DNA of 64,000 bases from Actinoplanes palleronii (GTDB lineage Bacteria > Actinomycetota > Actinomycetes > Mycobacteriales > Micromonosporaceae), in the NCBI RefSeq assembly GCF_016862315.1, contig NZ_BOMS01000009.1, forward strand, positions 231,745 through 295,744, in the 5' to 3' direction. Below the pieces are notes generated by a model. That model ran no database searches. It was not told the origin of the DNA and was given only the letters and a program-made list of their open reading frames with translations. A program made the translations under genes and the position numbers. Of this stretch, positions 1 through 8,037 are shown one piece after another (within the stretch, counting starts at the first letter, position 1; each line of letters opens with the position of its first letter).

Positions 1-1
1 C

Positions 2-310
2 GCGCCGCAGTGGCTGCTCTCGGACATCCAGCTGACCCACATCCCGCTGCCGAACTACACCCCCGGCTGCGACAGCGTCCCCGACAAGGTCGCCTGCGAC
101 TACCAGCCGTACGACCTCGACAAGATCGGCCGCAAGGCGTTCGTCGACTCGGGCAGCCCGGCGGCCACCTTCATCAAGAACTGGACGTGGACCAACGCCG
201 ACCAGAACGAGGTCGCCAAGGACATGACCCAGAACCACCTCTCCGCCGACGACGCCGCCAAGAAGTGGGTCGACGCCCACCGCACGACGTGGGAGAAGTG
301 GCTCGACTGA
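2..310 (+). CDS. Glycine betaine/proline betaine-type ABC transporter substrate-binding protein, C-terminal end only
   Basis: Only the last 102 codons lie in the window; the reading frame is open from base 2 and stops with TGA at 308-310. The fragment resembles the C-terminal lobe of OpuAC/ProX-type binding proteins: a sequence reading WTNADQNEVAKDMT is followed by an amphipathic helix and a Trp-rich tail (KKWVDAHRTTWEKWLD). In that family the protein is extracytoplasmic and delivers compatible solutes to an ABC permease for osmoprotection. A very strong terminator follows 10 bases after the stop, so this is the last gene of its operon. The rest of the gene and any permease or ATPase lie upstream and cannot be seen. 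Family assignment is by motif memory only. Confidence 0.7.
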   Translation, partial: APQWLLSDIQLTHIPLPNYTPGCDSVPDKVACDYQPYDLDKIGRKAFVDSGSPAATFIKNWTWTNADQNEVAKDMTQNHLSADDAAKKWVDAHRTTWEKWLD

Positions 311-320
311 CCAGCACGAC

Positions 321-366
321 AGGTCACAGAAGTACGGTTCTGAGAACCGTACTTCTGTGACCTTTT
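321..366 (+). terminator. Strong intrinsic terminator
   Basis: A near-perfect inverted repeat (321-341 paired with 343-363, 19 or more base pairs after allowing for a loop) is followed by a short T run (cctttt). It lies directly after the betaine-binding-protein stop codon. The stem has a lower GC content than its surroundings, which makes it stand out. Confidence 0.9.
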
Positions 367-384
367 CCTTCCCGTGCGGTCCCG

Positions 385-435
385 GCTGGTGCTCAGGGGT
401 GCCTCCGGGGCGTTGAGGCAGCCCCCAGCGCCAGC
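385..435. repeat. 51-bp imperfect palindrome, copy 1 of a dispersed family
   Basis: Begins gctggtgctcaggggtgcct and ends cagcgccagc, with the right arm being an imperfect reverse complement of the left. It has the same length (51 bp) and clearly the same sequence as four tandem copies at 20120-20380. It lies in the 270-bp non-coding stretch between the terminator at 366 and the PadR gene. No protein is encoded. Its function is unknown; it could fold as a hairpin in RNA or be a REP-like element. Confidence 0.75.
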
Positions 436-440
436 CGGGG

Positions 441-492
441 CCGTGAGGCGCGCTGCGGCCTGGGGTGGCAGCGGTCTCGCGGGGCCTCACGG
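441..492. repeat. Inverted repeat next to palindrome copy 1
   Basis: CCGTGAGGC at 441-449 is repeated inverted as GCCTCACGG at 484-492, with a partly self-complementary interior. Together with copy 1 it makes 385-492 a strongly structured non-coding block. The remaining bases to 600 show nothing recognisable. Confidence 0.5.
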
Positions 493-606
493 GCGGGACG
501 TGGCTCGTAGCCTGCGGACGAGCGCTCCGTAGTCGTACCGGATAGGGCTGACCCGAAGCGGACGCCTGCCTCGCGCCGGACCGATTCCGGCGAGAAAGCG
601 GCCCCT

Positions 607-627
607 CTATGTACCCATGTGTATAGT
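607..627 (+). promoter_or_regulatory. Probable PadR promoter/operator
   Basis: The stretch from CTATGTAC to GTGTATAG (607-626) forms an imperfect dyad containing ATGT and GTAT half-sites, as expected for PadR-type autoregulation. TATAGT at 622-627 is a good -10 hexamer. It ends only 8 bases before the ATG at 636, and no Shine-Dalgarno is visible, so the transcript may be leaderless. Position and palindrome are seen; the function is inferred. Confidence 0.5.
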
Positions 628-635
628 CACGCGCC

Positions 636-1160
636 ATGACCATTGCCACCGCTTTTCTGGCGTTGCTCGAGGATCGGCCGCAGCATGGGTACGACCTCAA
701 GCGCGCCTACGACCAGCACTTCGGCAGTGATCGGCCGCTGCACTACGGGCAGGTGTACACCACGCTCGCCAAGCTGCTGAAGAACGGCCTGGTCACCGTC
801 GACGGGACCGACGGGGAGGGTGGGCCGGACCGGAAGCGGTACACGATCACCGAGGCCGGGGTCACCGACGTGCAGCGGTGGCTCGCCGCGCCCGAGAAGC
901 CTGATCAGTATCTGCAGAGCGCGCTCTACGCCAAGGTGATCGGCGCGCTGCTGACCGGGCGGTCGGCGGCCGACGTGCTGGACGTGCAGCGCGAGGAGCA
1001 CCTGGTGGCGATGCGGGAGCTGACCCGGCGCAAGCGGGCCGGTGACCTCGCCGACCGGCTGATCTGCGACCACGCGCTGTTCCACCTGGAGGCGGATCTG
1101 CGCTGGCTGGAGCACACCACGACGGTCCTCGACGAGCTGGCCGGGCAGGTCCGGCGATGA
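636..1160 (+). CDS. PadR family transcriptional regulator
   Basis: A 174-aa protein. The N-terminal winged helix (about residues 1-85) carries the family pattern ALLEDRPQHGYDLKRAYDQH and YGQVYTTLAKLLKNGLV, then a basic wing with RKRYTITEAG. The C-terminal half is the helical dimerisation arm typical of PadR/Vir_act_alpha_C proteins. Such repressors commonly control adjacent ABC exporters and respond to their substrates. The ATPase gene starts inside this gene's stop codon (ATGA), so the three genes 636-4080 form one operon and the regulator probably controls its own transporter. The ATG was chosen because it lies just downstream of the TATAGT hexamer. No ligand can be inferred. Confidence 0.9.
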   Translation: MTIATAFLALLEDRPQHGYDLKRAYDQHFGSDRPLHYGQVYTTLAKLLKNGLVTVDGTDGEGGPDRKRYTITEAGVTDVQRWLAAPEKPDQYLQSALYAKVIGALLTGRSAADVLDVQREEHLVAMRELTRRKRAGDLADRLICDHALFHLEADLRWLEHTTTVLDELAGQVRR

Positions 1161-1834
1161 GCGCGCTGCTGGTGGCCGAGCAGCTGCACAAGACGTACGG
1201 CACGACGACCGCCCTGACCGGCGCGGACCTGGCCGTGCACGCCGGCGAGATCGTGTCGGTGATGGGCCCGTCCGGGTCCGGCAAGTCGACCCTGCTGCAC
1301 TGCGCCGCCGGGCTGACCGCGCCGGACGGTGGCCTGGTCACCTACGCCGGGCAGGACCTCTTCGCGCTCGGCGACGTCAAGCGCAGCGCGGTACGCCGTC
1401 GCGAGTTCGGCTTCGTGTTCCAATTCGGACAGCTGGTGCCGGAGTTGACCGCCCTGCAGAACGTCGCCCTGCCGCTGCGCCTCGACGGCGTCGCCCGCCG
1501 GGTGGCCGAGCGCCGCGCCGCCGGGCTGATGGACCGGCTCGGCCTGGCCGAGAAGGCCCCGGCCCGGCCCGGTGAGCTCTCCGGCGGCCAGCAGCAACGG
1601 GTCGCGGTGGCGCGCGCCCTGGTCACCGGACCGAAAGTGATCTTCGCGGACGAGCCGACCGGCGCACTCGACTCGGTCACCGGTGAGCAGGTGATGGACC
1701 TGCTCACCGACGCGGCCCGGGCGACCGGCGCCGCGGTCGTGCTGGTCACCCACGACGCGCGGGTCGCCGCCTACGCGGACCGCGGCGTGGTCGTCCGCGA
1801 CGGCCGCAGTTCCAGTAGAGCCGGTGTGCGATGA
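1157..1834 (+). CDS. ABC transporter ATP-binding protein (MacB/LolD-like)
   Basis: A 225-aa ATPase domain of standard length. The Walker A motif GPSGSGKST is at about residue 37, the Q-loop at FQFGQLVPELTALQNV, the signature LSGGQQQ near residue 140, Walker B plus D-loop at VIFADEPTGALDS, and the switch His at LVTHD. The sequence pattern is that of ATPases partnered with FtsX-like permeases (type VII ABC systems), which do not import but extrude lipophilic compounds or peptides, or act as mechanotransmitters. Its start overlaps the PadR stop and its stop overlaps the permease start (both ATGA), so translation is coupled. No periplasmic adaptor gene is present. Confidence 0.93.
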   Translation: MSALLVAEQLHKTYGTTTALTGADLAVHAGEIVSVMGPSGSGKSTLLHCAAGLTAPDGGLVTYAGQDLFALGDVKRSAVRRREFGFVFQFGQLVPELTALQNVALPLRLDGVARRVAERRAAGLMDRLGLAEKAPARPGELSGGQQQRVAVARALVTGPKVIFADEPTGALDSVTGEQVMDLLTDAARATGAAVVLVTHDARVAAYADRGVVVRDGRSSSRAGVR

Positions 1835-4080
1835 GGCGGATCCTGGCCGAGCTGGGTCTCGGGGTCCGGCTGGCGTTCGCCGGTGGGCGCCGCGGCGGGA
1901 TCCGCACCGCGATGGCGACCCTGGGCGTCGCGATCGGCGCGGCCGGGTTGCTGTTCGCGGCGTCGGCGCCGGTCATGCTCGACACCCGGCACCAGCGCAC
2001 CGAGGCCCGCTCGGACTACGTGCGCGGCGAGGTGATCCCGGCCGGGCGGACCACGATCGTCGCGAGCGCCGACGCGCAGTGGCGGGACAACCCGATCCGC
2101 GCGCGGCTGATCTGGCCGGAGGTGCCCGACGCGCCGCTGCCACCGGGTGTCCCGGCGTTCCCCGCGGACCAGCAGATGTACGTGTCCCCGGCACTGCGGG
2201 CGGCCCTGGCCGGGCCGGACGGGGCGACCCTGCGCCGGCAGATGCCGTACGACATCGTCGGCACCATCGCGCCGATCGGGCTGTCCGGGCCGCACGAGTT
2301 CGCCTACTACGCCGGGTACCAGCGGGCGACGACCCTGGTCCAGCGGGGTTCCTGGCGGGTGGACCGGTTCGGTTTCCCCGAGGAGCCCGCTCCCGGCACC
2401 GGCACGTACGTGCTCGTGGCGGTCCTGCTGGCCACCCTGCTGCTGCCGGTGGCGATCTTCATCGGGGCCGCGCTGCGGTTCGGCGGGGACACCCGCGACC
2501 GGCGGCTGGCCGCGATCCGGCTGATCGGCGCGGACAGCCGGGCGGTGCTGCGGATGGCCGTCGGCGAGAGCCTGGTGCCGGCCGGGCTCGGCCTGCTGCT
2601 CGGCACGGCGCTGTACCTGGCGGTGCGCAGCCAGATCGCCCGCTTCTGGCTCTTCGACATCAGCGTCTACCCCTCCGACGTGCACCCGGTGCCGGTGCTG
2701 GCCGTCCTCGTGGTGGCGGTGGTCATGGCGCTGTCCGCCGGGGTCACCCTGCTGAGCTTCCGCGGTGTCACGGTCGAACCGCTCGGGGTGCTGCGCCAGG
2801 CGGCGACCTGGAACGGCCGGCTGTGGTGGCGGCTGATTCCGCTGGTGGCGAGCCTGGCCCTGCTCTACCCGATCCTGCTCGGCCGCACCGATCTCGGCGA
2901 GGAGCGGACCGGGGCCGGCCTGGTGCTGCTGATCGCGGCGCTGGTGCCACTGCTGCCGTACCTGGTGCCGCTGGTGGCCCGGGTGCTGCCCGGCGGCTCG
3001 GTGTCGTGGCAGCTCGCCTCGCAACAGCTGCGGCGCAACCCGACCGGTTCGACCCGGGCGGTCAGCGGCATCGTGGTCGCGGTGGCCGGGGCGATCGCCC
3101 TGCAGTCGCTGTTCGGTGCGGCCGAGGGGTACCGCTACGGGCCGACCGACCCGGCCGACCCGGCGTTCCTCCTGCAGGCCTGGGGCCGGCAGAGCCCCGA
3201 GGCCATGCGCGAGCGCACCGCGGCGTTCGAGCGGGTCGACGGCGTCCGGGCCGGGACCGTGGCCAAGTACGGGCTGATCGGCGGCGACAGTTACGTGGGT
3301 TACCTGATCGTCGGAGACTGTGCGGCGCTGCGCCAGATCGCCGCCCTGGCCGGGTGCAAGCCCGGGGACGCGTTCACCGCCGGGCGGGTGGGCCGGACGA
3401 TGACCCTCGACATCAGCGACACCGAGCCGGTTGCGGGCCCGACGATCCCGGTCCCGGCGCACGCCCGCCGCGCGACGCTGACCGGCACCGAAGCGGGGAG
3501 CACCGGGCCCAGCGTGCTGCTGACCACCATGCCCGCGCGGCTGGCCGGCGTCGAGCCGAGCTTCGTCGAGACCCGGATGTTCACCACCGGTGAGCCGGCC
3601 GACGTGGCCGGGCAGGTGCGCGGGGTCGCCGCCGAGGTCGAGCCGCTGGCCATGTTCACCGCGATGGTGCCGGAGGCCGACAAGTTCGGGTCGCTGCGGA
3701 CCGCCCTCGACATCGGCTCCACGCTGATCATGCTGATGATGGCGGCCGGGCTGCTGCTCGACGTCACCGCCCGGCTGCACGAGCGGCGGCGCATCCTCGG
3801 CGTGCTGTCCGCGGTCGGCGCCCGCGACGGCACGGTCATCGCTTCGGTGCTGCTGCAGGTGGCGGTGCCGGTGGTCGCCGGCCTCGCGCTCGCCGCCGGC
3901 GCCGGGGCGGTCCTCGGCGCGCTGCTGATGCGGCTGTCGGAGATCCCGATCCGCTTCGCCGCGGCGACGATCCTCACCCCGGTCGCGGTCGGCGCGGGGC
4001 TGGTGCTGGTCACCACGGTGGCGGTGCTGCTGCCCGCGATCCGCCGCGTGACGCGGACCGAAGAGCTTCGGTACGAGTAA
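1831..4080 (+). CDS. FtsX-like ABC transporter permease
   Basis: A 749-aa membrane protein, the permease partner of the ATPase just upstream. A first hydrophobic segment lies at about residues 25-45, followed by an extracytoplasmic region. A cluster of helices then starts at about residue 190 (TYVLVAVLLATLLLPVAIFI), and a second FtsX half at about residues 620-749 ends in three helices (VLLQVAVPVVAGLALAAGAG and the final VGAGLVLVTTVAVLLP). Two FtsX domains in one chain are usual for actinobacterial exporters of this type. The stop codon itself is the first part of a 32-bp tandem repeat. Substrate unknown; efflux or an envelope-stress role is inferred from the family. Confidence 0.88.
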   Translation: MRRILAELGLGVRLAFAGGRRGGIRTAMATLGVAIGAAGLLFAASAPVMLDTRHQRTEARSDYVRGEVIPAGRTTIVASADAQWRDNPIRARLIWPEVPDAPLPPGVPAFPADQQMYVSPALRAALAGPDGATLRRQMPYDIVGTIAPIGLSGPHEFAYYAGYQRATTLVQRGSWRVDRFGFPEEPAPGTGTYVLVAVLLATLLLPVAIFIGAALRFGGDTRDRRLAAIRLIGADSRAVLRMAVGESLVPAGLGLLLGTALYLAVRSQIARFWLFDISVYPSDVHPVPVLAVLVVAVVMALSAGVTLLSFRGVTVEPLGVLRQAATWNGRLWWRLIPLVASLALLYPILLGRTDLGEERTGAGLVLLIAALVPLLPYLVPLVARVLPGGSVSWQLASQQLRRNPTGSTRAVSGIVVAVAGAIALQSLFGAAEGYRYGPTDPADPAFLLQAWGRQSPEAMRERTAAFERVDGVRAGTVAKYGLIGGDSYVGYLIVGDCAALRQIAALAGCKPGDAFTAGRVGRTMTLDISDTEPVAGPTIPVPAHARRATLTGTEAGSTGPSVLLTTMPARLAGVEPSFVETRMFTTGEPADVAGQVRGVAAEVEPLAMFTAMVPEADKFGSLRTALDIGSTLIMLMMAAGLLLDVTARLHERRRILGVLSAVGARDGTVIASVLLQVAVPVVAGLALAAGAGAVLGALLMRLSEIPIRFAAATILTPVAVGAGLVLVTTVAVLLPAIRRVTRTEELRYE

Positions 4081-4165
4081 GCCGCCAGTGCGGCCGCGGA
4101 AGGTACGAGTGAGCCGCCAGCGCGGCCACGGAAGGTACGAGTGAGGCGCCGGTGCGGCCGCGGGA
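4070..4165 (+). repeat. Three tandem 32-bp repeats starting inside the permease stop region
   Basis: Three head-to-tail units (4070-4101, 4102-4133, 4134-4165), each beginning ggtacgagt(a/g)ag and continuing with a gccgccag-gcggcc core, differ at only a few bases. The first unit contains the last codons and the TAA stop of the permease gene; the third supplies the left arm of the terminator hairpin. This looks like slippage duplication of a gene end. Confidence 0.85.
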
Positions 4166-4183
4166 GGACCGCGGCCGCACCGG
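4149..4183. terminator. Bidirectional terminator between convergent genes
   Basis: Perfect 15-bp GC-rich stem (4149-4163 with 4169-4183) and a 5-nt loop, placed between the permease stop at 4080 and the GH78 stop at 4190. There is no U-tract, as is common in actinobacterial terminators. Confidence 0.75.
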
Positions 4184-4189
4184 GAACGG

Positions 4190-7100
4190 TCAGGAGACCG
4201 TGAAGGTGTACTTGCCGGAGCCGACCGTGTACGACGCCACTCCGTTCGCGTAGCCCTGCGGCACCGCCTCGGCCGGGGCGGTCACCGCCGCCGCCGAGCC
4301 GGCCGGTACCCGGACCACGGCGGTGGCGTTCGGCGGGACCACCACCTCGAGGGCCAGGGCCGCGCCGGTGCGGCGCCAGGACGAGCTGCTCACGCCGTAC
4401 GCCGTGGTGAGAGACGCCGCAGCGGTCGTGAGCGGACCGCCGGGCCTGGGCGCGACGAGGACCTGCCGGTAGCCGGGCGACGCCGGCCCGAGACCACCGA
4501 CCTCCCGGTAGAGCCAGTCGCCGACCGAGCCGAGCCCGTAGTGGTTGAACGAGTTCATCCCCGGGTCCTGGAAGCCGCCGTCGGTGGTGATGCCGTCCCA
4601 GCGTTCCCAGATCGTCGTCGCGCCCTTCGCGCTCATCCAGCCCCAGCCGGGATAACCGGGCTGCAGCAGGATCCGGTACGCGGTGTCGACGTGCCCGTGC
4701 CCGGCGAGCACCGGCAGCAGGTTCTCCACGCCCATGAAGCCGACCGACAGGTGCCCGTCCCGCGCGGCGACCGCGGCCGCGAGCCGATCCGCCACCGCCT
4801 GCACCCGGGCCGGCGGCACCAGGCCGAACCCGAGCGCCAGCACGTACCCGGTCTGGCTGCCGCTGCCCACCGTCCCGTCCGCGGCCACGAACCGCGTGGT
4901 GAACGCGGCCCCGATCCGGTCGGCGAGCGTGCCGTAGGCGGTGGCGTCGGCGGCCCGCCCGGTGGCCGCGGCCATCCGCGACAGCAGCCGGGCCGACCAG
5001 CCGAAGTACGCCGTACTTGTCACGTCGTTCGGGGTGTTGTCGTTGACGTTCAGCCAGTCGCCGAACGTCTCCTGGTTGCGGATCAGATCGGTGCCGGCGG
5101 TCGCCCGGAGGAAGTCGACGTAGCGGCGCATCGCGTCGTAGTGCCGGTCCACGACGGACAGGTCGCCGTAGCGCTGCCAGATGTTGTACGGCACGATCAC
5201 GCCGGCGTCGGCCCAGCCCGCCTTGCCGGCGCCTCCGATCACCGCGGGCGCCACGTCGGTGAACGCCCCGTCGGCCTGCTGCGCGTCGACCAGGTCGTCG
5301 GCGAACTTGGTGAGCAGCCCGTGGGTGTCGAACCCGAACGTCGCCGTGGCGCTGAACGCCGCGATGTCGCCGGTCCAGCCGAGCCGTTCGTCGCGCTGCG
5401 GGCAGTCGGTCGGTATCGAGAGCATGTTGGAGCGCGCGCCCCACAGGATGTTGTGGGCGAGCTGGTTCACGAGGGGGTCGCTGGTGCTGAACGTGCCGGT
5501 CTCGGCGCCGGCGGTCCACGCGGCCCGGCCGGTCAGCGAGCCGGCGACCGGGGTGCCCGGGAAGCCGGTGATCTCGACGTACCGGTAGCCGTGCACGGTG
5601 AAGTGCGGTTCGAACACCTCGGCGGCGCCGGTGCCGGCCAGGGTGAACGTGTCGGTGGCCTGGGCGGCGCGCAGGTTGGTGGTGTAGAGCGTGCCGTCCG
5701 GGTTGAGCACCTCGCCGTGGCGCAGGGTGACCTTCGTACCGGCCGGGCCGGTGACCCGCAGGCGGTTCCAGCCGGTGAAGTTCTGGCCCAGGTCGGCGAT
5801 CCACACGCCCGGCTTCGGCTGGGTGATCGCGACCGGGGTGAGGTCCTTCTGGACCGTGACGCCCGGGTCGACCTGGGCGACAAGTGGCGGCAGCGCCTCG
5901 GCTCGCACGGTCACCGGCGTGCCCGTGCCGGGGGTGATCCGGGCGTCCTGGTTCTCGCCCTGGTAGAGGTCGTCGTCGACGATCGTGCTGGCGGTCACGG
6001 TCCACGAGCCGTCGGTGAGCACCTCGGCGGTGGTGCCGTCGGTGTACTCGACGGCGAGCCGGGCCGAGTACCAGGGCGTGGCGCCGTAGATCGCGGTGCC
6101 GGCGAACCCGACGTTGCCGGAGTACCAGCCGTTGCCGATCAGCGCGCCGAGCGTGTTGCCGCCCTGCTTGAGCGCCGCGGTCACGTCGTGGACCCGGTAC
6201 TGCACGCGTTTGCGGTAGTCGGTCCATCCGGGCGCGAGCCGGTCGTCGCCGACCTTCGTACCGTTCAGGTAGGTCTCGTGCAGCCCGAGCGCCGTCGCGA
6301 ACAACCGTGCCCGGGCGATCGGCTTCGCGATCACAAAACCCTTGCTCACGTACGGGGTGGGGCGCGGGACCGCCACCGACGTGCCCCACGGTCCTGCCCC
6401 GGACGCCGCGGTGACCTGCGCCCCGGGCCAGGCAGCGTCGTCGAACCCGGGCTGTTCCCAGCCGGCCGGCGCGCTCGTCGCGCTCTTCCAGCCGGCGTCG
6501 GTGACGACCACCGTGGACCCGACGGTCAGCTTCGCGATCACGCCGGCCGGTCCCGCGCTGGTGTTGGTGCCCGCGATCGCGAGGGTGTTGCCGCCGGCCC
6601 GCAGCGCGGCGGTCACGTCGATCGTGGTGGCCCGCTTCCACGAGTCGGTGACCCGGCGGGACGCGCTGACCTGGGTGCCGTTGACCCAGACGTCGGCGGT
6701 GTCGTCGCCGGTGACGACGAGCACCGCCCGGCCGGACGGCGTCAGGTCGACGGTGCGCCGGAAGTACCGGGTGTCGGCGGGCGCGCTGCTGGCCGGGTCG
6801 CCCTCGGGGTACCAGATCCAGCTCGCTCCGGTCAGGTTCGCGGTCGACGGGGCGCCGATGAAGGCGGCCTTCCACTCGGTGCCCGGGTCGTAGAGGCCGG
6901 TGTCGAAGGTGGCCGGGGCGCTCCACGGGCTCGGCCGGCCCTGCGCGTCCCAGACCCGAACCCGCCAGTGATAGGTCCGGTTGCTCGCCAGCCGCGGGCC
7001 GCCGTAGGCCACGTCGACGCTGTCACCGGACGCGACCTGGCCGCTGTCCCACACGTCGGCGCCGGTGGCCTGGGTGCCGACGGTGACCTGGTAGCGGCCC

Positions 7101-7828
7101 TGGATCTGACCGGCGACGGTGGCGGCCAGCCGCCAGCCGAACAGTGGCGCCACCGCGTCGATGCCGAGCGGGCTGGTCCGCCGCTGGGTGGTCAGCCCGG
7201 CCAGGGTGACCGGCGACGCCGCCCCGGAGGGCGGTGCGGCCACCTGCCGGTTCCACGGCGCGATCCCGTAGGCGCCGAGGACACTCGCGGTCACCCAGGT
7301 CTCGGGTACGGCGGCCGCGGCCTGCCACGACCCGTCGGTGACCAGGTCGACGGTGCCGGCGGCGGTGCTGACGCGCAGCCGGCCGAGCAGCCCGGCCGGT
7401 CCGGTGCTGGTGTTGCGCACCGCGATCCGCAGGGTGTTGAGACCGGGGCGCAGGGCGGCGCCCAGGTCGACGTAGCGCGCCTGCTTCCAGGCGTCGGCGA
7501 CCCGGGGTGAACCGGTCAGCCAGGTGTCGTTGAGCCAGACGTCCACGGTGTCGTCGCCGGTGACGACGAGCTGGGCGTCGGTGTAGGGCCCGGCCGGGAC
7601 GGTGAATTCCCGGCGCAGGTAACGGGTGCCGGCCTCGGTGGTGCTGCCGGGGTGCCAGATCCACTGGGCGCCCTCGAGACTCGCGGGTGCCGGGAGCGGG
7701 ATCTGAGGGAGAACGGCCGCGTCGGCCCCGGTGGCGGGGAACGCGGCGGCGGCGAGAACGGTGGCGGCGCCACCGAGCACGGTACGACGGGACAGTTTTT
7801 GGGCAGGGAGTGGCGCGGGAGCGGCCAT
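4190..7828 (-). CDS. Secreted alpha-L-rhamnosidase, glycoside hydrolase family 78
   Basis: A 1212-aa protein with a Tat signal (SRRTVLGGAATVLAAAAFPA, about residues 13-32). It should be exported folded and remove terminal alpha-L-rhamnose from plant or bacterial glycans. Two related beta-sandwich modules occur at about residues 51-178 and 332-460, each with VVTGDDT(V/A)DVW(L/V)N. A rhamnosidase N-terminal domain follows, then the (alpha/alpha)6 catalytic barrel. The family's acid motif is intact as TDCPQRDERLGWTGD near residue 805, followed by the usual ADAGVIVPYNIW and SFNHYGLGSVGDWLYREVGG stretches. The start ATG lies just downstream of a palindromic operator (7867-7881), which suggests LacI-type substrate induction. 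It is monocistronic and convergent with the ABC operon. Confidence 0.93.
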   Translation of the reverse strand: MAAPAPLPAQKLSRRTVLGGAATVLAAAAFPATGADAAVLPQIPLPAPASLEGAQWIWHPGSTTEAGTRYLRREFTVPAGPYTDAQLVVTGDDTVDVWLNDTWLTGSPRVADAWKQARYVDLGAALRPGLNTLRIAVRNTSTGPAGLLGRLRVSTAAGTVDLVTDGSWQAAAAVPETWVTASVLGAYGIAPWNRQVAAPPSGAASPVTLAGLTTQRRTSPLGIDAVAPLFGWRLAATVAGQIQGRYQVTVGTQATGADVWDSGQVASGDSVDVAYGGPRLASNRTYHWRVRVWDAQGRPSPWSAPATFDTGLYDPGTEWKAAFIGAPSTANLTGASWIWYPEGDPASSAPADTRYFRRTVDLTPSGRAVLVVTGDDTADVWVNGTQVSASRRVTDSWKRATTIDVTAALRAGGNTLAIAGTNTSAGPAGVIAKLTVGSTVVVTDAGWKSATSAPAGWEQPGFDDAAWPGAQVTAASGAGPWGTSVAVPRPTPYVSKGFVIAKPIARARLFATALGLHETYLNGTKVGDDRLAPGWTDYRKRVQYRVHDVTAALKQGGNTLGALIGNGWYSGNVGFAGTAIYGATPWYSARLAVEYTDGTTAEVLTDGSWTVTASTIVDDDLYQGENQDARITPGTGTPVTVRAEALPPLVAQVDPGVTVQKDLTPVAITQPKPGVWIADLGQNFTGWNRLRVTGPAGTKVTLRHGEVLNPDGTLYTTNLRAAQATDTFTLAGTGAAEVFEPHFTVHGYRYVEITGFPGTPVAGSLTGRAAWTAGAETGTFSTSDPLVNQLAHNILWGARSNMLSIPTDCPQRDERLGWTGDIAAFSATATFGFDTHGLLTKFADDLVDAQQADGAFTDVAPAVIGGAGKAGWADAGVIVPYNIWQRYGDLSVVDRHYDAMRRYVDFLRATAGTDLIRNQETFGDWLNVNDNTPNDVTSTAYFGWSARLLSRMAAATGRAADATAYGTLADRIGAAFTTRFVAADGTVGSGSQTGYVLALGFGLVPPARVQAVADRLAAAVAARDGHLSVGFMGVENLLPVLAGHGHVDTAYRILLQPGYPGWGWMSAKGATTIWERWDGITTDGGFQDPGMNSFNHYGLGSVGDWLYREVGGLGPASPGYRQVLVAPRPGGPLTTAAASLTTAYGVSSSSWRRTGAALALEVVVPPNATAVVRVPAGSAAAVTAPAEAVPQGYANGVASYTVGSGKYTFTVS

Positions 7829-7866
7829 GCGGGCCTCCTGGGAGCGGGGCGACGACGTCCAGAGGA

Positions 7867-7881
7867 TTTGAACGTTTCAAA
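7867..7881 (-). promoter_or_regulatory. Palindromic operator upstream of the rhamnosidase
   Basis: Perfect inverted repeat TTTGAA-CGT-TTCAAA, about 40 bp before the rhamnosidase ATG. Its shape and central CG resemble LacI-family operators. The cognate regulator is not adjacent; the two LacI genes at 50.5 and 51.6 kb are possible but unproven candidates. Confidence 0.6.
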
Positions 7882-7911
7882 CACCCGCCCACGAGCCTAG
7901 ATCTACCTGAA

Positions 7912-7940
7912 GATCCACTCAAGCATCCATCAGAGTGGAT
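7912..7940. promoter_or_regulatory. Inverted repeat in the divergent promoter region
   Basis: GATCCACTC at 7912-7920 faces GAGTGGAT at 7933-7940 across 12 bases; a second dyad TTCCA-N7-TGGAA lies at 7962-7978. Both sit between the rhamnosidase and the reductase gene starting at 8038 and may be operators for either. No protein partner is known. Confidence 0.35.
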
Positions 7941-8037
7941 GTGGTTCCGGTCGCCGGCACGTTCCAAGAAACCTGGAAGATTCGCCCGCCAGATTCTGAG
8001 GTGATCGAAAGCAGTCTCTGGCGAAGCGAGTTCTCCC

